Source: Phymatolithon calcareum (taxonomy: Eukaryota; Rhodophyta; Florideophyceae; Hapalidiales). From it: DNA of 64,000 nucleotides. Below, piece by piece: positions 1 to 8,995 of this stretch. A program made the position numbers and the translations under genes. The notes under the pieces are model-generated. The model was not told where the DNA came from. It worked only from the letters and a program-made list of their open reading frames with translations, and ran no database searches. The stretch covers positions 1,674,001 to 1,738,000 of the forward strand of contig OZ345369.1 of assembly GCA_977006965.1 (NCBI GenBank), in the 5' to 3' direction. Positions within the stretch are counted from its first letter, which is position 1. Every line of letters starts with the position of its first letter.

Positions 1-474
1 TGTTGCGCGGGCGCAGGGTACGTGACACACGCAGTTCGCTCTTTCGCGTTTTGGCTGTGTGGGTCGGCTCGGGCTTATTTTTCGGCTCGAGAGTACTAGA
101 GGGATTGCCGAAAAAACCAGAAGTAGAATTCGTGCAGTCGATCGCTGGGGTGAAGTCGGCAGCGCGTGCGTCGTCTTCCTTGCGTCTAGATAGCTGGAGC
201 ACCTTGATGGAAGAGGAAGACATGGTGCGAGGTAGCGCGCGGAGATGCCGCGGGGTGTGAAACTGGAGCGCGAGCGTGATTTGTTGGAAACGAATCTGTG
301 TATGCCGAATGGCGCGAGAAGAGGGAGCGGGGGAGGCGTTCCGAACAGTAGTTGGTGAGGCGGTGCACTGGTGCCGAGCTTGGGCGTCGCGTTTTGCTTT
401 GCCACGAAATCTTCCAATCCGTAGTCCCAGTAGGCGTGCGGGAGCTTAGCGGCAGCCAGCTGCGTTCGTATACA

Positions 475-1480
475 CTCCTTAAGTGTGCGCACGGCCCGCT
501 CAGCCTCACCGTTCACTTGCGGGCTGTTAGGAGGAGCTGTAGTGATGCAGATACCGCTGGAATCTGCCAAACGCTTCAGGGCCCCGGCGCATAACTCAGG
601 TGCGCCGTCTGCGTTCAAGCGCTGAATAGGGCTCGCGGAAGATCGTTGAAGGCGTCGGAGGGCGTCTACGAGCAGTTTCCCAGCAGCGGACTTGTCGCAT
701 ATGGGAGAGCAGTGATGTGCCTACTGCCTTGGTCTTTAACCACCGTGGAGTATTTTTTACCACGTGTGGAGCGTGTCAGAGGGCTTGCCGTGTCCGTACT
801 GAGTTTCTGGAGAGGCTCAATATGGCCGCACCAAACGGGCGGGTGTGGTGCAAGTGTGAGCTTGCCAGTGACACAAGGAAAATAGGTGTAGCTGCCCGTT
901 GAGCAGGACTGCAGCGCCTTCAACGCAGGGCTGGATTGGAGAGCACGATTGACGGTGGCGGGGTGGGCGTGGGCGAGCGCCTCGTGGGCGCGACGCAATG
1001 AAAGTGGAACCCGAGCCGCTATACGCGCGCCGGCCTGCCGCTGTGCGTCCTTGTTGATTCGTGTGCTCTTTGGCGCGTAGTTTCGCTGTGAGCGCCGGCG
1101 CTTCGCGAGGGCGTGGTCAAGTCGAAAGACGTTATCGCGGATTGTGCCAATGGCGATAATGTTTGATGGCGGTGTAGGATCTGGAAGGGTGACGTAGAAG
1201 CGTTCCTGCTTCGCGTGGATGTCATACCGTCGCGTGAGGCGGTCGGCAGAGACAAGGTCGTTGTCGAGCGTGGGAACGCACAGCGTGTCCACCGGTGGGA
1301 GCGGTGACCGCGCTTGGAGCTGTGCGTTTCCGATGGCTGTCGCTATGGCTTTGCTGCCGTTCGCGAGGCGAACAGGTACGGTGATGGATTGGGCGTGTTC
1401 GAGCGCGTAATCGCTCTTGGTGAGGTGATGGGTGCAAGCGCTATCGAGGAGGGGGGGCTAGGGGATAGTTATCAGTATCG
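475..1480 (-). pseudogene. copia pol fragment: protease, GAG-pre-integrase, integrase core
   Basis: The protease active site reads LLDSACTHHLTK, with the Asp codon complementary to 1443-1445. In the same frame down to 666 follow ANGSKAIA, VPTLDNDLVSADRL and the pre-integrase motif AHEALAHAHPATVNRAL, then the start of the integrase. The integrase core continues in another frame at about 618-475 with ADGAPEL and NGEAER, whose acidic residues have the 35-residue spacing of the D,D-35-E triad. The frame change between these blocks shows that the gene is broken. The family assignment is firm; activity is not expected. Confidence 0.82.
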
Positions 1481-1499
1481 TTTACGGTTGTGTTGGGCT

Positions 1500-2323
1500 G
1501 TGCGTCGAAACCTTACATATGGTTGAGGGTGTTGACACCGTTGAGGATGAAGTTCGGGTCGCAAACGACTGTTGCCGCGGGCGCGGAAGGGGTGAGAAAA
1601 TGGGATTCCTGTTGGCCGCGCTGATGCATTCGGAGGCAGCGGTCGTCACCTTGTCGATGGTTGTCCATCCGATGCAGAATGCAATTGTAGTCGGTAACTG
1701 CGCGGTCGGCCGGTGCACAGCCGTACAGGCAAATCTGGGTAGAAGAAGTCTTCCGGTCCTTCCGCAACTTGCCCGACTGCAACTTGGCGGAAGGCGGAGG
1801 TAGCTGGAGCACCAATGCGAGCAGAGTGTTGGCGGCTGTGATGTTTTTGCCGTGAGCGGGTATCTGTGTGTATTGCTCCGCAGAAGCTCGGCGATGACGC
1901 CACTGGGAAGACCAGCAACGACGTCGTCGTATGTATGCGACGCCTGTGGCGAGGTAGTGGGAGGAATCTGCCGCGACGAGAGCGTCGTGGCGCTTACGGT
2001 GCGAAGCAATGTACACGCTTGCTTATGCGGTGTGGGCATAGCGCATTATGGGGTGAGCCTGGTCGACCTGCTCGGGTGTGAGTAAAGGAACAGCCTGCTT
2101 GAGGTAGAGCCAGGCCTGCAGGGCTGTCATGTCATCAATTTCGTGGGAGCATTCTTCGCAGATCGTAAAGCTGATGCATTCTTTGAAGTTTTCGGCCTGC
2201 GTAAGCTCGGGCTCATTGCATGGTGCAGGGTCACGCTCAAGGAGGTATTTACAGCAGCGGCCGCGGGCCATGGCAGCGACGAGTGAACACAAGCGACGCG
2301 CGTTGGACCTGTCGGCGCGTAGC
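1500..2323 (-). pseudogene. copia gag-like remnant
   Basis: Upstream of the protease, minus-strand frames contain a Cys-rich stretch near 1700-1740 (CLYGCAPADRAV) and, at 2023-2270, a segment ending in DDMTALQAWLYLKQAVPLL, which looks like the helical part of a copia Gag. The frames are interrupted several times. It is identified mainly by its place before the protease, so the gag call is weaker than the pol call. Confidence 0.45.
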
Positions 2324-2619
2324 AAATCTTCATTTAACGAAGATTTATTCTTCTTCCTCCTCCTCTTCTTGATACGGACGCCGGTATCTGCAATCAGGTC
2401 ACAACAGTTAACAAACCGGCTGCCCTCCAAGCTCACTCATTCCCTTGTGAATACCGTTTCTCATGAATCATTCAACTTTCAATGTTCTTACTTTGACAAC
2501 TGTAAGGTCGTTTCATTCGTTCGCCACTTGAACAGATAACATAAGCCGCAACAAATCTATTGCGACATCCAATTTTACTTCACCAATCTATCACCCGACG
2601 GTTCCACCTTCACCTCCAC

Positions 2620-3025
2620 TCGTGGGGTGCGTCTCGTGTGCTATTTTGCGGCAATATCTGCCGTTTTACATGCAGTGTTGGGTAGGCGAGTAGAAAAAGG
2701 CAACAAGTTTGTGGAGCAGGCGGCACATGCACGTGACACTGGAGCGTTTCGCCATCGTCAACGTCGCACATACCTCCCCTGTGCCTCAGCTCTCGGTCGC
2801 GGGAGTAAAGCGAGGGCCACTTTTCGCACACATGCGGGACGTAAATACGTTGAACATCGTAGAAAAGGGCCTTTGCGCCAAGGTCCACCAAAGCCGCATC
2901 GGCAGTTGACCATGGCACAAAGCCCCTTTCTACAATCTCAACCTATTTGTGTCCGCATGTCTGCGAAAAGTGGCGTATTAGACGCTTCCGCTCGCTGCAG
3001 CCCTGTGCCTTCCCGCGGACTGTCC
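2620..3025 (+). pseudogene. Relic 1 of the cyclin N-terminal coding region (unit 1)
   Basis: From 2627 the frame reads VRLVCYFAAISAVLHAVLG and then KGNKFVEQAAHARDTGAF. This aligns with cyclin residues 25-64 (VRLVCSLTTICSILQAALG). Near 2745 the match moves to another frame (SPVPQLSVAGVKR against SPKPEICVAGVER). A 159-bp fold-back element then interrupts it. It is a partial, frameshifted duplicate of the neighbouring gene's 5' coding part, not a working gene. Confidence 0.75.
2816..2974. mobile_element. 159-bp fold-back (MITE-like) element in unit 1
   Basis: Left arm 2816-2878 begins GCCACTTTTCGCACACATGC. Right arm 2915-2974 ends CATGTCTGCGAAAAGTGGC and is its imperfect reverse complement over about 60 bp, with a spacer of about 36 bp. 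The paralogous block at 3219-3579 lacks it, so it inserted after that block was duplicated. Other copies: 7294-7452, 11772-11930, 16250-16408, 20728-20886, and a partial copy at 25206-25337. I could not define a clear target duplication. Confidence 0.7.
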
Positions 3026-3218
3026 ATTTGCAAATCAACCATGGACGGCCCAGTGTTAGTAAACAACACCTCTCTTTCGTGCTCCATAAAGCTGATGCGT
3101 TGTTCACCCATTTTCTCCACCTTCCTCCTGACCGGCGCGGAATAGAGACGCTCAGGGATTGCGGCACGTGAAAAGTGGCTTGCGAAAAATGGGCTTCCAC
3201 CTATTCCGGTGCTTCGAC

Positions 3219-3390
3219 GGCAACAAGTTGGTGGAGCAGGCGGTACATGCACGTGACACTGGGCGGTTTCGCCATCCCCAACGCCGCACATACCTCCCCT
3301 GTGCCTCAGCTCTCGGTCGGCGGAGTGCAGCGAGCATATTACACGGTTCCCCTCGCAGCAGGCCTGTGCCTTCCCGCGGACTTTCCACTT
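3219..3390 (+). pseudogene. Relic 2 of the cyclin N-terminal coding region (unit 1)
   Basis: A second relic, 520 bp after relic 1. GNKLVEQAVHARDTGRF matches cyclin residues 49-65. After a frameshift, SVGGVQRAYYTVPLAAGLC matches residues 79-98. The 2699-3218 and 3219-3579 blocks are tandem duplicates of each other, each a relic plus the same downstream segment; block A is longer because of the fold-back insertion. Confidence 0.75.
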
Positions 3391-3693
3391 GCAAATCAAC
3401 CATGGACGGCCCAATGTTAGTCAACAACACCTCTCTTTCGTGCCGCACAAAGCTGATGCCCCATTCACCCATTTTCTCCACCTTCCTCCTGACCGGCGCT
3501 GAAGAGAGACGCTCATGGATTGTGGCACGTGAAAAGAGGCTTGCGAAAAATGGGCTTCCACCTATTCCGCTGCTTCGACGTCCGCTGCACCCCGCCGACA
3601 CCATCATTTCGCCACATTAGAGGCGATTCTGCGTTGCTTCAGAACTAAAAACTACATCTGAGATCCGTTTGTTTGTATGATTCACCTCACCGT

Positions 3694-3758
3694 CGCACAC
3701 GCAGACCGAACGGTAGCTCAAATTTTTCACCGACTCTACCGTTCGGTCTGCGTGTGCG
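3694..3758. repeat. Perfect 23-bp inverted repeat (unit 1)
   Basis: Arms 3694-3716 (CGCACACGCAGACCGAACGG, then TAG) and 3736-3758 are exact reverse complements around a 19-nt AT-rich loop. It lies about 665 bp upstream of the TATA box. Also at 8172-8236, 12650-12714, 17128-17192 and 21606-21670. Confidence 0.93.
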
Positions 3759-3762
3759 GCTG

Positions 3763-3782
3763 CAAGTATCGATCGATACTTG
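3763..3782. repeat. Perfect 20-bp palindrome (unit 1)
   Basis: CAAGTATCGATCGATACTTG is its own reverse complement. It starts 4 bp after the 23-bp hairpin and is present in every complete unit. Confidence 0.93.
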
Positions 3783-3948
3783 AAATGCCAATTCAATGCA
3801 CAGCAACTTTTGGTCACGCTCAAGTTGCGATGTTGACCATCGACGCGCAATTGCACTAGACCACACAACCAGTGGCTGTGATACGGCTTGCACTCGATGG
3901 CGCGAGAATGGGCGTTGGCAGCGGCGGGAGGAAGAAACCGCGGTGTCA

Positions 3949-4288
3949 TTTCGCAGCAGTCGTAAATTGGCGGCAACTTCGAGGCTCTATGCAGCATCCG
4001 ATTCGTGCTTCGTCGACTGCGATCGCACACCTGGACTCCATGAAATGCTCGAATTTACCGGAACCGATGCAAATGCAAACTTCTGCGTCACACACCATCA
4101 TGGTGATGATCTTACGCCCATTTGCTCATACTGTTCCGTTTCTACTTCGTGTCGATCGCGCACAATGTTTGCAGACGAATATGGGTGGTGTGGGAGATGT
4201 TGGCAGGGGCGGCATTTAGCGTGACAAGAGGGAGACGCGAAATACCCGAAGCGGTAGCGGCACTGTTTCGCAGCATTCGTAAATTGGC
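3949..4288. repeat. Duplicated 23-bp upstream motif
   Basis: The 23-mer at 3949-3971 recurs at 4266-4288 with one mismatch (TTTCGCAGCA, then G or T, then TCGTAAATTGGC). Both copies lie in the 600 bp before the cyclin TATA box and could be paired regulatory elements or traces of an older local duplication. Confidence 0.5.
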
Positions 4289-4422
4289 AGGCCACGTGCA
4301 GGGTATCAGGGGTTGGCGGCGGGGGGCGCGGTGAGCACCAAAAATGGCTGTTTCTTGCATGGCGCTGGGCACGGCATTGCACCTGGCGTGTTGCAACAGT
4401 TCGATGGGCGTTGTGGCGCGCC

Positions 4423-4430
4423 TATAAATA
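4423..4430 (+). promoter_or_regulatory. TATA box of cyclin gene, unit 1
   Basis: TATAAATA lies 95 bp before the chosen start codon. An ATG at 4437 lies only 7 bp beyond it, too close to be inside a transcript initiated about 30 bp downstream. The same box is at 8901, 13379, 17857 and 22335. Confidence 0.75.
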
Positions 4431-4517
4431 CCGACCATGTCTCTTCAGTTTTTCTGCCGAACACACACAGAAGAAGAAAACAAAAAAAGACAAGAAAAAA
4501 AACAAGAGGAACACAAG

Positions 4518-5912
4518 ATGCATTCGAAAATGGAGGAAACCTTGCCATCGTCGCCCGTGTCATGCGAGACGGGCAGTGACCGAGACCCGGTACGGCTGGT
4601 GTGCTCTCTTACGACGATTTGCTCCATACTACAGGCTGCGTTGGGGGAACGTGTTGCGAGGGGGAACAGGTTGTTGGAGCAAGCGGCAATTGCTCGGGAA
4701 AACCGGGCTTTCGATGTGAGGCAGGCGGCATATGCGTCGCCGAAACCTGAGATATGTGTCGCGGGAGTCGAGCGTGCATATTATGCGGCTCAATTTGCAG
4801 CCGCTCTGTGCCCCCGTGCGCAGTGCGTGTTTAGAGGCGCTGGGCTGCCGCGAATGCCCATCCATGATTACATTGCGCGTCTTCTGTCATTCAGCGCAAC
4901 GTTTTCGAACACCGTTTATATCGTCATGGTTGCCTTGTTGGACAAGGCAATGCTGTATGAGCCGGAGCTATTCATGCATGGGGGAAATGCGCACCGTTTG
5001 CTGTTGGCGGCCTTCGTGGTGGCGGCCAAGTTGCACGAAGATCGTGTGGTGTCTAACAAGGAGTTTGCATTTATTGGGCTGGTTTCGGTGGAAGAAGTGA
5101 ATGTTCTGGAGGAAGCTTTTCTGAAAGCTTTGGACTGGCGGTGTCATGTGTCGAAGGAACGGTTTGAAGAGGTGGAACAATGCGTTGTTCGTGAAGCGTT
5201 GGATAGGTGGGAATGGGTTTCAGTTTTGGAAACACTACGGGCAGAGGAGAGCGGGGAATGGGAGTATGGTTACGCGCCGACGTCTCCTGTTTCGGAGAGG
5301 AGCAGCTTTTATGGATGTTATGAGAAGAGACGTATTTCGCGGTTCGACATGGGTGGGATGGAGCGAGTGCCCCGTGGGGTTATCAGGGGAATTTCGTTTG
5401 CCCTTGCGAGGTTCAATTATCCGCAAGTGCCTCTGTTTCCGGTGAATGAGGCGGAAGCGTTGTTGTCGGAGGAAGCGGCGTCTTGTTACTCGGGACGGCC
5501 TGGGATAAGGTTGACGGTGCTGAAACTGCTGGCAAGTGGTATGGAGCTGAAGGCGACGGTGGTACCGAGGATGTTCGACAATGATGAACGAGTGGGGCAA
5601 AGAGTGGACATTGGGGGCAAGGGGGAGGTTGGAAAAGTAGCGGTTGAGTTTGTTGTTAGTGAGGTAGAGTGTTTTGAAGGGATTGACTCTGAGGTGGAGG
5701 GGTCGGAGGAGGAGTTTTGTGGAGTGGCAGTGGTAGCGGCGCGGGAGCATGAGGTGGATCACGAGGTGGATCACGAGGTGGATCAAGAGGTGGATCACGA
5801 GGTGGATCACGAGGTGGAGCACGAGGTGGAGCACGAGGTGGAGCACGGACGCGAGGTGGAAATATTTGATTTTGTTTTCCGCGACATCGACCCTTTTGAT
5901 ACTTTTTTTTGA
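4518..5912 (+). CDS. PHO80/PCL (P/U-type) cyclin, array copy 1
   Basis: A 464-residue cyclin with its cyclin box at about residues 113-220. Family marks are HRLLLAAFVVAAKLHEDR (159-176), the FAFIGLVSVEEVNVLEEAFL stretch (183-202) and DWRCHVSKERFEEVE. These follow the N-x-H-R-L-L, A-K, G-x-x-x-x-E-x-N-x-L-E-x-x-F-L pattern of PHO80/PCL and plant CYCU/CYCP proteins. Known members bind a PHO85-like cyclin-dependent kinase and give it substrate specificity, often in phosphate or nutrient signalling; which partner is used here is unknown. The C-terminus is acidic, with eight His-Glu-Val-Asp/Glu repeats encoded by a 12-bp minisatellite at 5751-5846. The ATG at 4518 is preferred over the one at 4437 because of the TATA position and because copies 3-5 lack the earlier ATG. 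Confidence 0.88.
   Translation: MHSKMEETLPSSPVSCETGSDRDPVRLVCSLTTICSILQAALGERVARGNRLLEQAAIARENRAFDVRQAAYASPKPEICVAGVERAYYAAQFAAALCPRAQCVFRGAGLPRMPIHDYIARLLSFSATFSNTVYIVMVALLDKAMLYEPELFMHGGNAHRLLLAAFVVAAKLHEDRVVSNKEFAFIGLVSVEEVNVLEEAFLKALDWRCHVSKERFEEVEQCVVREALDRWEWVSVLETLRAEESGEWEYGYAPTSPVSERSSFYGCYEKRRISRFDMGGMERVPRGVIRGISFALARFNYPQVPLFPVNEAEALLSEEAASCYSGRPGIRLTVLKLLASGMELKATVVPRMFDNDERVGQRVDIGGKGEVGKVAVEFVVSEVECFEGIDSEVEGSEEEFCGVAVVAAREHEVDHEVDHEVDQEVDHEVDHEVEHEVEHEVEHGREVEIFDFVFRDIDPFDTFF
5751..5846. repeat. 12-bp minisatellite in cyclin C-terminus (unit 1)
   Basis: Eight in-frame copies of GAGGTGGATCAC or GAGGTGGAGCAC, one with a C to A change giving Gln. The pattern is the same in every intact copy (10229, 14707, 19185 and 23663 onward). 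Confidence 0.93.
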
Positions 5913-6801
5913 GGCACTTGCCAGTGATGGGAAGGAAACGGGGGTACAGAATGTGAGCAAAAATGCGTTATTGTTCGTTGACACGTTCTTAGAGCGAGAT
6001 AGCGGAGACCAGAGGTGGGTTTTCGTAGTCCACTGAATCGTGTTACACCAACAAGAAAAGGAACTCTTCCATAGACAGAATTCAGCCAAAACGTCTTGGC
6101 ACTAGGAAAGTTGCCCCAAGCGTCAGCAGATGCATTGGTAACTTTTAAATAAAAATCTACCTTTCTTCTTCTTAGAGCGAGATAGCGGCCGTCCGAAAAA
6201 CTATGCACGCGATGACGAAGGAGCGGAGCGGTTTTCTCTCACACTCTGCGCCTTGTGCCCTGCCCATGCCAAATCCGTGGCGCTGTCCAAAATGTGGAGT
6301 AAGATCGGCAATTCCCACGCTTCTGACTCTCCGATTACAGTATTGAACTCAAGTGTCATAGATCGTAATGTGAATCAGCGCGGATGTAACTTAGAAATTG
6401 CTTCACCAGATGCGTTGGTAACTCTTAAATAAAATTCTAACTTTCTTCTCCTTCTTCTTCTTCTTCTTCCCGTCCCCCCAATTTCCCACGCACTGCTATA
6501 TGTCTTGGTACTCTCCAAGCTCTGCATTGGCGGTGGACTACCTTGCACAAGTGGATTAATACGTAGAGGACCCTTTAGTACTCAACCTCACCATCGTGCT
6601 CATGACACTATCGATGTATCATCATCATCATGTATTGCGTCCCCTGGTAGCTATGGAGGTAGTAGGGAAAACAAGGTACCTCGAAGTCAAGGACCGACCC
6701 TCTTCATACGGACGTTCTGCAGATGCGTTACTAACTTTTAAACAAAAATCTTCATTTAAACCCAAGTCCGTGTCAAGAAGAGGAGGAGAGGGAAGAAGAA
6801 G
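5913..6801. other. 3' region of array unit without a gene
   Basis: No convincing gene. It contains three degenerate copies of a motif starting CAGATGC, then TTGGTAACTTTTAAATAAA and a TTC-rich tail (about 6127, 6407 and 6720), which could supply polyadenylation signals. TTAGAGCGAGATAGCGG occurs twice (near 5990 and 6172), and the final stretch is near-palindromic across the unit junction. Confidence 0.6.
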
Positions 6802-6862
6802 AAATCTTCATTTAACGAAGATTTATTCTTCTTCCTCCTCCTCTTCTTGATACGGACGCCGG
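6762..6862. repeat. Near-palindrome spanning the unit 1/unit 2 junction
   Basis: The left side reads AGTCCGTGTCAAGAAGAGGA and continues through GAAGAAGAAGAAATCTTC. The right side, GAAGATTTATTCTTC through TCTTCTTGATACGGAC, is its imperfect reverse complement. The centre ATTTAAC sits at the unit boundary (6802). The same structure recurs at each internal junction; at the outer left edge (2324) only the inner AAATCTTC/GAAGATTT pair and the right arm are present. Confidence 0.8.
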
Positions 6863-7097
6863 TATCTGCAATCAGGTCACAACAGTTAACAAACCGGCTG
6901 CCCTCCAAGCTCACTCATTCCCTTGTGAATACCGTTTCTCATGAATCATTCAACTTTCAATGTTCTTACTTTGACAACTGTAAGGTCGTTTCATTCGTTC
7001 GCCACTTGAACAGATAACATAAGCCGCAACAAATCTATTGCGACATCCAATTTTACTTCACCAATCTATCACCCGACGGTTCCACCTTCACCTCCAC

Positions 7098-7868
7098 TCG
7101 TGGGGTGCGTCTCGTGTGCTATTTTGCGGCAATATCTGCCGTTTTACATGCAGTGTTGGGTAGGCGAGTAGAAAAAGGCAACAAGTTTGTGGAGCAGGCG
7201 GCACATGCACGTGACACTGGAGCGTTTCGCCATCGTCAACGTCGCACATACCTCCCCTGTGCCTCAGCTCTCGGTCGCGGGAGTAAAGCGAGGGCCACTT
7301 TTCGCACACATGCGGGACGTAAATACGTTGAACATCGTAGAAAAGGGCCTTTGCGCCAAGGTCCACCAAAGCCGCATCGGCAGTTGACCATGGCACAAAG
7401 CCCCTTTCTACAATCTCAACCTATTTGTGTCCGCATGTCTGCGAAAAGTGGCGTATTAGACGCTTCCGCTCGCTGCAGCCCTGTGCCTTCCCGCGGACTG
7501 TCCATTTGCAAATCAACCATGGACGGCCCAGTGTTAGTAAACAACACCTCTCTTTCGTGCTCCATAAAGCTGATGCGTTGTTCACCCATTTTCTCCACCT
7601 TCCTCCTGACCGGCGCGGAATAGAGACGCTCAGGGATTGCGGCACGTGAAAAGTGGCTTGCGAAAAATGGGCTTCCACCTATTCCGGTGCTTCGACGGCA
7701 ACAAGTTGGTGGAGCAGGCGGTACATGCACGTGACACTGGGCGGTTTCGCCATCCCCAACGCCGCACATACCTCCCCTGTGCCTCAGCTCTCGGTCGGCG
7801 GAGTGCAGCGAGCATATTACACGGTTCCCCTCGCAGCAGGCCTGTGCCTTCCCGCGGACTTTCCACTT
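7098..7868 (+). pseudogene. Cyclin N-terminal relics 1 and 2 (unit 2)
   Basis: Same pair of frameshifted relics as in unit 1, 4,478 bp further on, with the fold-back insertion at 7294-7452 between the parts of relic 1. Confidence 0.73.
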
Positions 7869-8995
7869 GCAAATCAACCATGGACGGCCCAATGTTAGTC
7901 AACAACACCTCTCTTTCGTGCCGCACAAAGCTGATGCCCCATTCACCCATTTTCTCCACCTTCCTCCTGACCGGCGCTGAAGAGAGACGCTCATGGATTG
8001 TGGCACGTGAAAAGAGGCTTGCGAAAAATGGGCTTCCACCTATTCCGCTGCTTCGACGTCCGCTGCACCCCGCCGACACCATCATTTCGCCACATTAGAG
8101 GCGATTCTGCGTTGCTTCAGAACTAAAAACTACATCTGAGATCCGTTTGTTTGTATGATTCACCTCACCGTCGCACACGCAGACCGAACGGTAGCTCAAA
8201 TTTTTCACCGACTCTACCGTTCGGTCTGCGTGTGCGGCTGCAAGTATCGATCGATACTTGAAATGCCAATTCAATGCACAGCAACTTTTGGTCACGCTCA
8301 AGTTGCGATGTTGACCATCGACGCGCAATTGCACTAGACCACACAACCAGTGGCTGTGATACGGCTTGCACTCGATGGCGCGAGAATGGGCGTTGGCAGC
8401 GGCGGGAGGAAGAAACCGCGGTGTCATTTCGCAGCAGTCGTAAATTGGCGGCAACTTCGAGGCTCTATGCAGCATCCGATTCGTGCTTCGTCGACTGCGA
8501 TCGCACACCTGGACTCCATGAAATGCTCGAATTTACCGGAACCGATGCAAATGCAAACTTCTGCGTCACACACCATCATGGTGATGATCTTACGCCCATT
8601 TGCTCATACTGTTCCGTTTCTACTTCGTGTCGATCGCGCACAATGTTTGCAGACGAATATGGGTGGTGTGGGAGATGTTGGCAGGGGCGGCATTTAGCGT
8701 GACAAGAGGGAGACGCGAAATACCCGAAGCGGTAGCGGCACTGTTTCGCAGCATTCGTAAATTGGCAGGCCACGTGCAGGGTATCAGGGGTTGGCGGCGG
8801 GGGGCGCGGTGAGCACCAAAAATGGCTGTTTCTTGCATGGCGCTGGGCACGGCATTGCACCTGGCGTGTTGCAACAGTTCGATGGGCGTTGTGGCGCGCC
8901 TATAAATACCGACCATGTCTCTTCAGTTTTTCTGCCGAACACACACAGAAGAAGAAAACAAAAAAAGACAAGAAAAAAAACAAGAGGAACACAAG

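Larger units (their letters stand above)
1..2323 (-). mobile_element. Ty1/copia retrotransposon remnant, truncated at both ends
   Basis: Minus-strand translation gives, in order, a gag-like stretch, an aspartic protease, a GAG-pre-integrase domain and an integrase core, which is the Ty1/copia order. The pieces lie in different frames, so the copy is decayed. No LTR is visible. The left end leaves the window; the right end stops at 2323/2324, where the tandem array begins. The array units themselves contain no copia sequence. Confidence 0.8.
2324..6801 (+). repeat. Tandem array unit 1 (4,478 bp)
   Basis: First complete unit of a head-to-tail array. It starts at AAATCTTCATTTAACGAAGA and recurs every 4,478 bp. 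Contents in order: N-terminal cyclin relic 1 with a fold-back insertion, relic 2, a perfect hairpin and palindrome, TATA box, cyclin gene, then about 890 bp of 3' sequence with three degenerate copies of an AT/TTC-rich motif. Its left flank is the copia remnant. Confidence 0.97.

Noticed and set aside
2627-3145. 172-codon plus-strand frame in each unit as an independent gene
   Set aside because: Its first ~40 residues are the cyclin relic and the rest is out of frame with it and crosses the fold-back insertion.
4437-4517. 27-residue N-terminal extension of cyclin copies 1 and 2
   Set aside because: The ATG is 7 bp past the TATA box and is lost in copies 3-5 while the downstream ATG is kept.
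5235-6089. 284-codon minus-strand frame repeated in every unit
   Set aside because: It lies antisense to the cyclin gene and owes its length to the cyclin's codon pattern and the 12-bp repeat; it has no family resemblance.
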